Positions 41,756 through 51,293 of a stretch of DNA of 64,000 bases are shown in pieces. The stretch covers positions 1,995,501-2,059,500 of the forward strand of contig NC_022357.1 of NCBI RefSeq assembly GCF_000297055.2. The letters are read 5' to 3'. Below the pieces are notes generated by a model. It was given only the letters and a program-made list of their open reading frames with translations, was not told the origin of the DNA and did no database searches. Origin of the DNA: Sulfuricella denitrificans skB26 (lineage in GTDB: Bacteria > Pseudomonadota > Gammaproteobacteria > Burkholderiales > Sulfuricellaceae). Numbering within the stretch: position 1 is the stretch's first letter; each line of letters begins with the position of its first letter. Position numbers and translations under genes: made by a program.

Positions 41756-44566
41756 ATGTCCGGAACTTCATTGCTGCCTCTGATCGTCGCAACCGCCTTC
41801 ATCGGCTGTCTCCTTCCCGCACTGCTGGCCCGCTTCGGCAGGAGAGTGGCCGCCCTGGGCGCGGCCGGGGTCATGGCGGGCTGCCTGGCATTGCTCGCCC
41901 CCCTGGTGCCGACCGTGCTGGCGGGGGAAACGCTGGTAACGGCCTACCCCTGGCTGCCCGCCTACGGCCTCGACCTTTCCTTCCGGCTCGACGGGCTGGG
42001 GCTGCTTTTCAACTTGCTGATACTCGGCATCGGCCTGCTGGTGGTGCTCTACGCCTACTACTATCTGCCGGAAAGCGATCACCTGGGGCGTTTCTATTCC
42101 TACCTGCTGCTGTTCATGGCGGCCATGCTCGGCGTCGTACTGTCCGAGAACCTGTTGTTGCTGGTCGTGTTCTGGGAGATCACCAGCATTTCGTCCTTCC
42201 TGCTCATCGCCTACAAGCGCGAGCATCGCGACTCGCGCATCGCCGCCCGCATGGCGCTAGCCGTCACTGGCGGCGGCGGGTTGGCGCTGCTCGCCGGGGT
42301 ACTGCTGCTCGGCTACATCGCCGGCAGTTTCGAGTTTTCGACCGTGCTGGCCGAAGGAGAGCGTATTCGCGGCCACAGCCTGTATGCGCCGATGCTGATC
42401 CTGGTCCTGCTCGGCGCTTTCACCAAATCGGCCCAGTTCCCGTTCCATTTCTGGCTGCCCAACGCCATGGCGGCGCCAACGCCGGTGTCGGCCTACCTGC
42501 ATTCGGCAACCATGGTGAAAGCCGGCGTTTTTCTGCTGGCGCGGCTGCATCCGGCGCTGGCCGGCAGCGAGCTGTGGTTCTGGCTGGTCAGCGGAGTCGG
42601 TGCAACCACGCTGGTGTATGCGGCTTACATGGCCTTTCACCGCTACGACTTCAAGGGGCTGCTGGCCTATTCCACCATCAGCCACCTCGGCCTGATCACG
42701 CTGCTGTTCGGACTCGACACGCCGCTATCGGTGGTGGCCGGCGTGTTTCACATCATCAACCATGCCATTTTCAAGGCCTCCCTGTTCATGGCCGCCGGCA
42801 TCGTCGATCATGAATGCGGCACGCGCGACATGCGGCGGGTGAACGGGCTGTTCAAGTTCATGCCGATCACCGCCACGCTGGCCATCGTCGCCGCCGGTTC
42901 CATGGCTGGCGTGCCGTTGCTGAACGGTTTTCTCAGCAAGGAGATGTTCTTTACCGAGACGGTCGGCCATCCGGTGTTCGAGGAGATACGCTGGCTGCTG
43001 CCATTATTCGCCACGGTGGCAGGCATTCTCGCTGTGGCCTATTCGTCGCGCTTCATCCACGACGTATTCTTCAACGGCGACCCCATTGACCTGCCGCGCC
43101 AGCCCCACGAGCCGCCGCGCTGGATGCGTGCGCCGGTGGAGGTGCTGGTAGTGCTGTGCCTGCTGGTCGGCATCTTCCCGCAATGGAGCGTCGCCCCTCT
43201 GCTCGCAGCTGCGGCTGGCGCAACGCTGCTAGCGCCTCTGCCTGCCTTCGAGCTGGCGGTGTGGCACGGCTTCAACCTGCCATTTATCATGAGTCTGGTG
43301 GCGCTGGCGGGCGGCGTCACCGTCTACGCCCTGCGCAAGCCGCTTTTCGCCCTCCACGATCGACTACCGTCGATCCATGCCCACATCGCCTTCGAGCGCC
43401 TTTATGAAAGCCTGAAGGCCCTCGCGTGCAGCATCGTGAGCTGGCTGGACAATAGATCGCTGCAACGTTACCTGGCGCTCTTCATCGCCTTCGTGCTCAG
43501 CCTTGGCGGCTGGGCCTGGTTCTCGGGGCCACCGACGCTTGCCGCCGCGGCATACCAGCCGGCCGATAGCGCTGCTTTCGCGGCCCTGGCTACCCTGATC
43601 GTGGGCGCACTGGGTGCAACCCTGCTGCACCGGCACCGCCTCACCGCCATCGTGTTCACCAGCGTCGTTGGTCTGGTCGTGGCGCTCACCTTCGTGCGCT
43701 TCTCGGCACCGGATCTGGCACTGACCCAGCTGGCGGTGGAAGTGGTCACCATCGTGCTCCTGTTGCTGGTTCTCCATTACCTTCCCCAAGCCTCCCCCGC
43801 CGAGGATTCCGGCCTGCGACTGACGCGCGATGCCGCGCTGGCCGTTGGCGCCGGCGCGGGTCTGGGGGCGGCAGCCTTCGCCATGATGACCTCGCCATTC
43901 GAGACGATTTCCGGCTTCTACCTCGACCAGTCGGTGACGGGGGGTGGCGGGGCCAACGTGGTCAACGTGATCCTGGTGGATTTCCGCGGCTTCGACACCC
44001 TGGGTGAAATCACCGTACTGGCCATGGTGGGCCTGGCTGCCCATGCCATGCTGAATCGGCTGGTGCTCACCGTGCCCGAGCGCGATATCGACGGCCGGCC
44101 TTGGGCAACGGAACGTCACCCGCTGTTCCTGTCCATGCTGATGCGCCCGCTGCTGCCCCTGGCACTGGCGGTATCGATCTTCATTCTGCTGCGCGGCCAC
44201 AACCTGCCGGGGGGTGGTTTCGTCGCCGGCCTGGTCACCGGCGTGGCCCTGGTCCTGCAATATCTGGCCAGCGGCATCGATTTCGCCCAGCCGCGCCTGC
44301 CCCGCCACAAAACCAGGCTACTGGCGCTGGGACTGCTGCTTGCGGGCGGCACCGGCGCGGCGAGCTGGCTGTTCGGCCGACCCTTCCTTACCAGCGCCCA
44401 CGGCCATTTCACCCTGCCGCTGATTGGAGAGATCGAACTGGCCTCGGCCATGGTGTTCGACCTGGGCGTGTACATCGTGGTCGTGACCGTGGTGCTGATG
44501 GTGCTGGCACAGTTGGGCCGTCTGTCGCGCCACGGCTGTCCTGAAAATTTTGGAGAAGCCGCCTGA
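41756..44566 (+). CDS. mrpA: Mrp Na+/H+ antiporter subunit A (MrpA-MrpB fusion)
   Basis: A 936-residue giant membrane subunit related to respiratory complex I NuoL. The NuoL-like core (about 100-550) includes FYSYLLLFMAAMLGVVLSEN and HFWLPNAMAAPTPVSAYLHS, with conserved Lys and Glu for ion transfer. The C-terminal part (about 770-930) is an MrpB domain, the fused form typical of proteobacteria. It starts a tightly packed operon and overlaps mrpC by 1 nt. Confidence 0.94.
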   Translation: MSGTSLLPLIVATAFIGCLLPALLARFGRRVAALGAAGVMAGCLALLAPLVPTVLAGETLVTAYPWLPAYGLDLSFRLDGLGLLFNLLILGIGLLVVLYAYYYLPESDHLGRFYSYLLLFMAAMLGVVLSENLLLLVVFWEITSISSFLLIAYKREHRDSRIAARMALAVTGGGGLALLAGVLLLGYIAGSFEFSTVLAEGERIRGHSLYAPMLILVLLGAFTKSAQFPFHFWLPNAMAAPTPVSAYLHSATMVKAGVFLLARLHPALAGSELWFWLVSGVGATTLVYAAYMAFHRYDFKGLLAYSTISHLGLITLLFGLDTPLSVVAGVFHIINHAIFKASLFMAAGIVDHECGTRDMRRVNGLFKFMPITATLAIVAAGSMAGVPLLNGFLSKEMFFTETVGHPVFEEIRWLLPLFATVAGILAVAYSSRFIHDVFFNGDPIDLPRQPHEPPRWMRAPVEVLVVLCLLVGIFPQWSVAPLLAAAAGATLLAPLPAFELAVWHGFNLPFIMSLVALAGGVTVYALRKPLFALHDRLPSIHAHIAFERLYESLKALACSIVSWLDNRSLQRYLALFIAFVLSLGGWAWFSGPPTLAAAAYQPADSAAFAALATLIVGALGATLLHRHRLTAIVFTSVVGLVVALTFVRFSAPDLALTQLAVEVVTIVLLLLVLHYLPQASPAEDSGLRLTRDAALAVGAGAGLGAAAFAMMTSPFETISGFYLDQSVTGGGGANVVNVILVDFRGFDTLGEITVLAMVGLAAHAMLNRLVLTVPERDIDGRPWATERHPLFLSMLMRPLLPLALAVSIFILLRGHNLPGGGFVAGLVTGVALVLQYLASGIDFAQPRLPRHKTRLLALGLLLAGGTGAASWLFGRPFLTSAHGHFTLPLIGEIELASAMVFDLGVYIVVVTVVLMVLAQLGRLSRHGCPENFGEAA

Positions 44567-44892
44567 TGGAAACCGTTGTCGCCATTGCCATCGGCGTACT
44601 CACCGCCTGCGGGGTGTTCCTGATTCTGCGTGCACGCACCTTCCCGGTCGTACTGGGCCTGACCTTGCTGTCCTACGCGGTGAATCTGTTTCTCTTCGCC
44701 AGCGGACGGCTGAGGCTGGATGCACCGCCCCTGATAAGGGCCGGCGCCGCCTACACCGACCCGCTACCCCAGGCTCTGGTGCTGACCGCCATCGTTATCG
44801 GTTTCGGCATGACCGCCTACCTGCTGATGCTGGCGCTGCGCGCGCTGGCTGAAACCGGCGATGACCATGTGGATGGACGGTTGAAACCATGA
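44566..44892 (+). CDS. mrpC: Mrp antiporter subunit C
   Basis: A 108-residue NuoK-like subunit with three helices (GVFLILRARTFPVVLGLTLL, YAVNLFLF, and ALVLTAIVIGFGMTAYLLML). It overlaps mrpA by TGATG and mrpD by ATGA. It forms part of the membrane channel with the A and D subunits. Confidence 0.93.
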   Translation: METVVAIAIGVLTACGVFLILRARTFPVVLGLTLLSYAVNLFLFASGRLRLDAPPLIRAGAAYTDPLPQALVLTAIVIGFGMTAYLLMLALRALAETGDDHVDGRLKP

Positions 44893-46415
44893 ACGCTCAT
44901 GCCGCCATCCTCCCCATCCTGATTCCCTTTGCTGCCGCGCTGCTGCAACTGGCGGGCGGCCGCCGCGGGCTGCCTTTCCAGCGCAACGTCGGGCTGGGCG
45001 CGGCACTGCTCGGCATCATCGCAACCGCCTGGCTGGTGCAACTGGCCGATGCTGGCGCCATGCTGGTTTATGCCCTGGGAAACTGGACGGCACCTTTCGG
45101 CATCGTGCTGGCGGTAGACCGCCTAGCCGCCGGCATGTCCCTGCTCACCGCGCTGCTGGCAGGCGCATCCCTGCTCTATGCCAGCGGTGGTTTCGACAGC
45201 CGGGGCCGCCACTTCCATCCGCTGTTCCAGTTGCAGATCATGGGTATCCAGGGCGCCTTCCTGACCGGCGACCTGTTCAACCTGTTTGTCTTTTTCGAGG
45301 TAATGCTGCTTGCCTCCTATGCGCTGTTGGCCCACGGCGAAGGACTGGCGCGCACCCGCGCAGGCCTGGCCTATGTGGTGCTGAACCTGGCTGGATCGGC
45401 CCTGTTCCTGATCGCACTGGGTCTGCTCTACGGGACACTGGGCACCCTCAACCTGGCCGATGTGGCGCTACGCCTGCAAAACCCGGATCACAATATCGCC
45501 CTGGCAAGGCTGGCGGGCGCGCTGCTGATTGCCGTATTCGCCCTCAAGGCGGCGCTGCTGCCCCTGTCTTTCTGGCTGCCCCACGCCTATGCTTCCGCCG
45601 GTGCGCCCGTGGCGGCGCTATTCGTCATCATGACCAAGGTCGGTATCGTCGCCATCCTGCGGGTACAGGCCGTGGCCTTCGCCCCGGCTGCGACGATGGC
45701 TGACCTGCTTGACTGGCTGGTTCCGCTGGCGCTGGCGACACTCCTGTTCGCCGCCCTGGGCGCTCTCGCCGCCACCCGGCTGCGATATTTCGCCGCCTGG
45801 CTGGTGCTGGTTTCCGCCGGTACGCTGCTGGTGGTTCCCTCCTATGCGCAGGCCGGTATCACCGCCGCGGCCCTGTATTACCTGTTCCAGTCCACCTTCG
45901 TCGTTGCTGCCTTCTTCCTGCTGGCGGAATTGATCGCCGAGCGACGCGGGAAGGTTTCCGATGCCATTAAACCCGGGCCGGCATTCCATGCTCCCTGGCT
46001 GGCACTGGGCTTTTTTCTGGCTGCCATCAGCGTTGCCGGATTACCCCCCCTTTCCGGCTTTCTCGGCAAACTCATGCTGCTTTCCGCAGTGCGGGAAACG
46101 CCGGCGGGCCCGGCAATCTGGATTATTTCGCTGACAGCAGGTTTTCTGATCATGGCCGCCTTGGCAAGGGCCGGCAGCCGCCTGTTCTGGAAGCACAAGT
46201 CGGATACTCAGCCCCATGCAACCCCAACCATCGCATGGCAGCCTGCGGCGGCCGTCCTGCTGCTGGTCGCCGCCGGCCCACTGCTGGCGCTCTTCGCCCG
46301 ACCGGTGTCGGATTACGCTGCCCGTGCCGCGGTCCAGCTGCATACCCCCGGCGCCTATGTCAACGCGGTATTGGGCACGAACAGGCATACCATCATCCGG
46401 GAGACACGACCGTGA
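44889..46415 (+). CDS. mrpD: Mrp antiporter subunit D
   Basis: A 508-residue NuoN/NuoM-like ion-translocating subunit with about fourteen helices. LTGDLFNLFVFFEVMLLASY (conserved Glu) and LPLSFWLPHAYASAGAPVAA (conserved Lys region) are typical. It works with MrpA to exchange Na+ or K+ for protons. It overlaps mrpC and mrpE. Confidence 0.94.
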   Translation: MNAHAAILPILIPFAAALLQLAGGRRGLPFQRNVGLGAALLGIIATAWLVQLADAGAMLVYALGNWTAPFGIVLAVDRLAAGMSLLTALLAGASLLYASGGFDSRGRHFHPLFQLQIMGIQGAFLTGDLFNLFVFFEVMLLASYALLAHGEGLARTRAGLAYVVLNLAGSALFLIALGLLYGTLGTLNLADVALRLQNPDHNIALARLAGALLIAVFALKAALLPLSFWLPHAYASAGAPVAALFVIMTKVGIVAILRVQAVAFAPAATMADLLDWLVPLALATLLFAALGALAATRLRYFAAWLVLVSAGTLLVVPSYAQAGITAAALYYLFQSTFVVAAFFLLAELIAERRGKVSDAIKPGPAFHAPWLALGFFLAAISVAGLPPLSGFLGKLMLLSAVRETPAGPAIWIISLTAGFLIMAALARAGSRLFWKHKSDTQPHATPTIAWQPAAAVLLLVAAGPLLALFARPVSDYAARAAVQLHTPGAYVNAVLGTNRHTIIRETRP

Positions 46416-46903
46416 TGCGCCGCCTCTTTCCCCGCCCCGCCCTGTCCGTGGCCATTTTCCTGCTCTGGGCCGCGCTTACCAATGCGGCCTCGCTAGGCAT
46501 GCTGTTGCTGGGCGCCGTACTGGCGCTGGCGCTTCCTTTCGTCACGCGGCCCTTCTGGCCCGACGCACCGCGCCTCGCTCGCCCCGGCACGATGTTGACA
46601 CTCGCGGCACGGGTAGTCATGGATATCGTTATCGCCAACTGGGCCGTGGCACGCCGTGTGATCGGCCCGATTGCCCGCCTCGAACCGGCCTTCGTCGAGG
46701 TGCCGCTGGATTTGCGCGACCCCTTCGTCGCCACGATCCTCGCCAGTATCGTGTCGCTCACGCCGGGCACCGTGTCCATCGACGTGGATCAGGAGAGCTG
46801 GGTACTCTGCCTGCATGCGCTTGACGCACCCGATCCCGCTGCCCTGATCCGGGAAATCAAGCAGCGCTACGAGGCGCCGCTCAAGGAGATATTCGCATGT
46901 TGA
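46412..46903 (+). CDS. mrpE: Mrp antiporter subunit E
   Basis: A 163-residue subunit with two N-terminal helices and a conserved soluble part (SLTPGTVSIDVDQ then LCLHALD). GTG 46412 overlaps the mrpD stop by GTGA and has GGGAG 8 nt upstream; ATG 46415 is the other option. It overlaps mrpF by 7 nt. Confidence 0.9.
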   Translation: MMRRLFPRPALSVAIFLLWAALTNAASLGMLLLGAVLALALPFVTRPFWPDAPRLARPGTMLTLAARVVMDIVIANWAVARRVIGPIARLEPAFVEVPLDLRDPFVATILASIVSLTPGTVSIDVDQESWVLCLHALDAPDPAALIREIKQRYEAPLKEIFAC

Positions 46904-47166
46904 CGCTCGCCGTTGAGGTCGGTTTCGTGCTCATCGGGCTGGCTATGACCCTCAATCTCTGGCGCCTGGTGCGCGGACCGGACGCCACCGATCGCATTCT
47001 GGCGCTGGATACGCTGACCATCAACGCCATCGCGCTGCTGGTGCTGTTCGGCATCCGCGCCGGCAGCAGCGCCTATTTTGAAGCGGCGCTGGTACTGGCC
47101 GCCATGAGCTTCGTCGGCACCATGGCGCTATGCAAATATCTGCTGCGCGGAGACATTATCGAATGA
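46897..47166 (+). CDS. mrpF: Mrp antiporter subunit F
   Basis: An 89-residue, three-helix subunit. LWRLVRGPDATDRILALDTL is the family motif. It overlaps mrpE by 7 nt and mrpG by 4 nt, so all subunits are translated in a coupled way. Confidence 0.92.
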   Translation: MLTLAVEVGFVLIGLAMTLNLWRLVRGPDATDRILALDTLTINAIALLVLFGIRAGSSAYFEAALVLAAMSFVGTMALCKYLLRGDIIE

Positions 47167-47489
47167 ACGTCATCATCGAATTCACCGTCTCTGCCCTGAT
47201 CCTGCTGGGTGCCGTGTTCGCTCTGCTGGGTTCGATAGGGCTCGTCCGCCTGCCGGATTTTTTCACTCGTCTGCACGGCCCCACCAAGGCCACCACCCTG
47301 GGTGTGGGCGCCATGGTGCTGGCCTCAGCCATCTACTTCACCGCCACCCAGCCCGGCGTCAGCCTGCATGAGATCGCCGTGATGGTCTTCCTCTTTATCA
47401 CCGCGCCAGTGACCGCCCACCTGCTGGCCAAGGCGGCCTTGCACCGGCGTGGGAATCACGTTGCGAAACACCAGGAAAAAGTGAAATGA
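47163..47489 (+). CDS. mrpG: Mrp antiporter subunit G
   Basis: A 108-residue, three-helix subunit. GSIGLVRLPDFFTRLHGPTK is the family motif. It is the last Mrp subunit; the complete set A(B)CDEFG is present, so the complex is likely functional. It overlaps the next gene by 4 nt. Confidence 0.93.
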   Translation: MNVIIEFTVSALILLGAVFALLGSIGLVRLPDFFTRLHGPTKATTLGVGAMVLASAIYFTATQPGVSLHEIAVMVFLFITAPVTAHLLAKAALHRRGNHVAKHQEKVK

Positions 47490-49096
47490 GCACCTGGACG
47501 ACAGCCGGCGGCCTGCTCGGCGGCATCGGCCTGTTCCTGCTCGGCATGGGACTGATGACCGACGGCCTCAAGCTCGCCGCCGGCCCGGCGCTGGAGCGCA
47601 TCCTCGCCCATTCCACCAAAACCCGCTTGCGCGGGCTGGCTTCAGGTGTACTGGTCACCGCGCTGGTGCAGTCTTCCAGCGCCGTGACAGTGGCTGCCAT
47701 CGGCTTCGTGAATGCCGGACTGCTCACGCTGGGGCAATCGATGTGGGTGCTGTTCGGCGCCAACGTCGGCACCACCATGACCGGCTGGCTGGTGGCGCTG
47801 GTCGGGCTGAAGTTCAAGATCGAGGTGCTGGCGCTGCCGCTGATCGGCATCGGCATGGCGCTGCGCCTTTCCGGCGACGGCAAACGGCGCGGCGCACTGG
47901 GACAGGCGCTGGCAGGATTCGGCGTGCTGTTCCTGGGCATCGACATGCTCAAGGAATCCTTTTCCGGGCTATCCGCGGATTTCAGCATGCCGGAAGGCGA
48001 GGGGATCAGGGACACGCTGATGCAGGTGCTGATCGGCATCGCGCTTACCGTGCTGATGCAATCCTCCAGCGCCTCCCTGACCATCGCGCTGACTGCCGCC
48101 CAGGGCGGACTGCTCACGGCCCAGGGTGCCGCCGCCGTGGTGATAGGCGCCAATATCGGCACCACGGTCACCGCGCTGATCGCCTCCATCGGCGCCACGC
48201 CCAACGCAAAACGGGCCGCCGCCGCCCATATCCTGTTCAATCTCCTGACCGGCGCCGTGGCGCTGGCGCTGCTACCCTGGCTGGTATCGGCCATTGGCAC
48301 GGCGGGCGAAGCGCTGGAACTCGGTTCGTCGCCGGCGGCCAAACTGGCCCTGTTTCACACTACCTTCAACCTGCTCGGCGTGATCCTGATCTGGCCTATC
48401 GCCGAACGCATGGTTCTGTTTCTCGGAAAACGTTTCCATGCCGCCGAAGAAGATGAAGCCCGGCCACGCTATCTGGACGCCAACATCGCAACGGTACCGG
48501 CGCTGGCGCTGAACGCCCTGGAGCAGGAAGTGCGACGCATGGGCGGCATTGCCCTGCGCATGATGCGTGAGGCCATGGCGGGCGCCGCCTACGACAAACT
48601 GGCGCGGGATCAGCAAATCGTGGCCAAGCTGAATCAAGCGGTGGCAGATTTCATTTCACGCATCAACCAGGCCGGCATGTCGCAAGACAGCGCCCAGCGC
48701 CTGCCGCATATTCTGCGCGTGGCGCGCTACTATGAGGCGGTGGCCGAACTGGCCATGGAGGCCGCTGCTGCAGCACGCGAAACGCCCCTGCCGACGCTGA
48801 TCGAAACGGGTAGCAGCTTTCTCGATCAGGTAACCCGGCTTTTTTCCCGCATTGACCCAGAGGGATATCAGGAATATGCCGCCGACGTCGATACCGGCTT
48901 GCAGAGCCTGGAAGGGGACTATCAGATGTTGAAAGCGGAACTCCTGGAGGCCGGCGCCCTGAGCCGCCTGCCCGTGGCAGATATGGATGCTCGCTTGCGC
49001 GCCGCGAGCGCCATCCATCGCGCGGTGCAGCAGGCCGCCAAGGCAGCGCGCCTGCTTGTCGCCAAGGCATCTGCACGTGAGGCAGCACAGGAATAA
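47486..49096 (+). CDS. Na/Pi cotransporter family protein with PhoU domain
   Basis: A 536-residue membrane protein. Two inverted QSSSA repeats (LVQSSSAVTVAAIGFVNAG and LMQSSSASLTIALTAAQGG) mark the NptA/PNaS transport core (about 1-310). A PhoU-like helical domain follows (about 330-530). The family imports phosphate with Na+. It overlaps mrpG by 4 nt, so it shares the Mrp transcript; Mrp could supply the Na+ gradient it needs. Confidence 0.9.
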   Translation: MSTWTTAGGLLGGIGLFLLGMGLMTDGLKLAAGPALERILAHSTKTRLRGLASGVLVTALVQSSSAVTVAAIGFVNAGLLTLGQSMWVLFGANVGTTMTGWLVALVGLKFKIEVLALPLIGIGMALRLSGDGKRRGALGQALAGFGVLFLGIDMLKESFSGLSADFSMPEGEGIRDTLMQVLIGIALTVLMQSSSASLTIALTAAQGGLLTAQGAAAVVIGANIGTTVTALIASIGATPNAKRAAAAHILFNLLTGAVALALLPWLVSAIGTAGEALELGSSPAAKLALFHTTFNLLGVILIWPIAERMVLFLGKRFHAAEEDEARPRYLDANIATVPALALNALEQEVRRMGGIALRMMREAMAGAAYDKLARDQQIVAKLNQAVADFISRINQAGMSQDSAQRLPHILRVARYYEAVAELAMEAAAAARETPLPTLIETGSSFLDQVTRLFSRIDPEGYQEYAADVDTGLQSLEGDYQMLKAELLEAGALSRLPVADMDARLRAASAIHRAVQQAAKAARLLVAKASAREAAQE

Positions 49097-49098
49097 CC

Positions 49099-49680
49099 AT
49101 GAGCAATATAATTGACCGCCTGAAACGCCTGCTGCCCGACCCGGAAACGGTGCGCAAGAGCCGCTGGCTGCGCTGGATCGGGCCGGCCCTGCACCATCCC
49201 CGACTATGGCGGCCCACCCGGCGCGGTATTGCCCTGGGCATCGCACTTGGAGTATTTTTCGGGCTGCTCGTTCCCCTCGCCCAGATTCCTCTTTCCGCAG
49301 GCATGGCCGTGCTGTTGCGTGCCAGCGTGCCCACCGCCATCGCCAGCACGCTGGTCACCAATCCGGTCACCTTCGGCCCGATCTACTATGCGGCCTACCG
49401 CATCGGCGTCACGCTGATCGGTGAGGACGAAGCACGCGCGACAAAAAAACCGCCGATACCCCGTGGAGAAGGCGCTGCCGCATGGCTGGCATCCGCCTGG
49501 GATCGCATCACCACAGTAGGCAAACCGCTACTGCTGGGCTTGGCGATCATGGCCAGCACCCTGGGTCTGCTCGCCTATCTGATAGTGACCTTGTTGTGGC
49601 GGCTAAAAATCAGTCTGTCCTGGCGGCGGCGCCGTCGCAAACCTGCTCCGCCCCGCGAGGACACAGAGCAAAAGGATTGA
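49099..49680 (+). CDS. DUF2062 membrane protein
   Basis: A 193-residue protein with a conserved N-terminal part (FDRLKRLLP-like start, then HHPRLWRPTRRGIALGIALG) and about three helices, including TLVTNPVTFGPIYYAAYRIG, the DUF2062 core. The C-terminus is basic. It starts 2 nt after the Na/Pi gene and ends the operon. Function unknown. Confidence 0.85.
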   Translation: MSNIIDRLKRLLPDPETVRKSRWLRWIGPALHHPRLWRPTRRGIALGIALGVFFGLLVPLAQIPLSAGMAVLLRASVPTAIASTLVTNPVTFGPIYYAAYRIGVTLIGEDEARATKKPPIPRGEGAAAWLASAWDRITTVGKPLLLGLAIMASTLGLLAYLIVTLLWRLKISLSWRRRRRKPAPPREDTEQKD

Positions 49681-50190
49681 TCTACGCTTACCCTGTCCGA
49701 GCCATGAATGTCCCAGTTGAGCCAATTAAGAGACCTCCATAAAGATTCCAGATAGCGGACGCTTAACGCCAAATTGGTTGAACTCAATTTATCAGCGCCA
49801 CGTCACCGATGTGCCGCTTCGTTTCCAGTCCATAGGCGAGCAGTTCCTGAGCAGGACACTGCCGAATGTGCATGCGAAAAGCCGTGGGTAAGCATATAGA
49901 ACGTTCCAAGCTGCTACACCCAAAGCTAATATCACCTTGGGCGAACTGTTTCATTGGATGCCCGAATTTTGTAACGGTTTACCTTACTCTGAAAGCCACC
50001 AATAGCTGAGCATTTTTAATGCATGCCGATGCTAATGGGATAGCAAAGCAACAATTTTGATCAATCACTTGCAAACAATCCGGAGCAAGATGCAGTTTGT
50101 CGGATTTTTTTACACTTGATGAGCAAATAATGCTGCAAATCCCCAAATAAAATGTGTAACAGATTGTTTTTGCATAATATATAATATATT
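49681..50190. other. AT-rich intergenic region with weak small frame
   Basis: About 510 nt without a supported gene. On the minus strand, 49784-49954 is an open frame of 56 codons (MKQFAQGDISFG start, ending ETKRHIGDVALIN), but no ribosome site precedes it and I do not recognise it. The sequence is clearly more AT-rich than its neighbours, which fits a regulatory region or decayed DNA. Confidence 0.3.
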
Positions 50191-50206
50191 TGGCACGGTT
50201 TGTGCT
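50155..50206 (+). promoter_or_regulatory. Sigma-54 promoter of the second PEP-CTERM-type gene
   Basis: TGGCACGGTTTGTGCT (50191-50206) is close to the sigma-54 consensus TGGCACG-N4-TTGCW, with GG at 50192-50193 and GC at 50204-50205, exactly 10 nt apart. It is 57 nt before the ATG. TGTAAC at 50155-50160 lies about 36 nt upstream of the GG, as at 28602 before the other PEP-CTERM gene. Confidence 0.75.
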
Positions 50207-50262
50207 TTAATTCCATAGGAATATCAGCATCCGCCGATTAAGCAAAAAAAGGGGAAACCATA

Positions 50263-51072
50263 ATGAAAACATCCGTCCATTTCTATGACGTTAATCTATC
50301 AAGGCTCACGATAGCTATAATTAGCTGCGGGTTTTGGGCTCACCCCCTTGCGGCGTCCGCAAGCATTTTGCCTGACGCATTCCTGAGCACCGGATCGTGC
50401 ACAACCAGCACCACGTCGGATACCAAGACCTGTAGCCAATCTAACTCCAGCGTCAGTATTTTTTCACAGGCGCGGCTGAGCGATCTGACCGCCACCGCAA
50501 ACATTGACCAGAACGCCCCATACTCATCTACTGCCCAGGCTAGTGTGCGCTATTACATGGAACTCGCCTCCAGCAGTGGTTTCCCTAGCGACTATTTCTT
50601 TACTGTGCCTATCTTGGTACTTGCAAACGGATATACGGATGTAGGTGGCAGTCCATCGCCTATCGGTTCTAGCTACAGTATGAACACGGCGTCCGCCAGC
50701 GTCAAAATTGGTGGTGACGGTTGGTATGCTTGTGCGGGCTATGGTTGCTGGGCCGGTTCCACAACCAGTTTTAGCGGTGGTCTCACAAACCTCAAACCCG
50801 GCTCTTCAGCTTCTGGGTACGGTGGCAACATATTTGAAATTATCGTATCGGCAAGCGTCACTACCAACTCAAATTATCCGAGCTCTTATGCCCATGCATG
50901 GGCTGATCCCACCATACAGATCGACCCGACCTTTCTCGCAACTAATCCGCAGTATTCGCTGAGCTTCAGCAGCAATTTACCCGCGGCTGTTGTTCCTGTG
51001 CCCGCCGCAGCTTGGCTTCTCGGCTCTGGTTTGATTGGCTTGGTTGGGGTGGCACGTCGCAAGGCAACTTAA
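50263..51072 (+). CDS. PEP-CTERM (VPxPA variant) sorting-domain protein
   Basis: A 269-residue exported protein with an N-terminal hydrophobic segment ending in PLAASAS and a Ser/Thr/Asn-rich body. The C-terminal signal VPVPAAAWLLGSGLIGL followed by ARRK is the VPLPA-type variant of the PEP-CTERM sorting signal. It likely needs an exosortase encoded elsewhere. It shows no enzyme motif. It has its own sigma-54 promoter and terminator. Confidence 0.85.
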   Translation: MKTSVHFYDVNLSRLTIAIISCGFWAHPLAASASILPDAFLSTGSCTTSTTSDTKTCSQSNSSVSIFSQARLSDLTATANIDQNAPYSSTAQASVRYYMELASSSGFPSDYFFTVPILVLANGYTDVGGSPSPIGSSYSMNTASASVKIGGDGWYACAGYGCWAGSTTSFSGGLTNLKPGSSASGYGGNIFEIIVSASVTTNSNYPSSYAHAWADPTIQIDPTFLATNPQYSLSFSSNLPAAVVPVPAAAWLLGSGLIGLVGVARRKAT

Positions 51073-51090
51073 TAGACTTTTGCTCACGAT

Positions 51091-51118
51091 AACGGCGGCC
51101 AATTGGTCGCCGTTTTTA
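51091..51118 (+). terminator. Rho-independent terminator after the VPxPA protein
   Basis: AACGGCGGCC (51091-51100) pairs with GGTCGCCGTT (51105-51114, one G-T pair) around a 4-nt loop, followed by TTTA. It lies 18 nt after the stop. Confidence 0.85.
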
Positions 51119-51293
51119 CTTCTGGAGTTGTTCGCAGATCGTCTGCTTCCAACCAGTTTGGAGGACCGAAAAGAGTCGCGAAGGGAAGACTGCCTTTCCC
51201 GATGATTATCCAAATCATATCGGCGTCAGGGCAGGTTTGCTATGATTAAGCCGGTTGTTTCAAAAACAGGCACTCATTTACAAGGCAATCCTC

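Noticed and set aside
41698-42813. Long plus-strand frame over the start of mrpA
   Set aside because: It has no family features and overlaps the well-supported MrpA frame; it is a GC-bias shadow.
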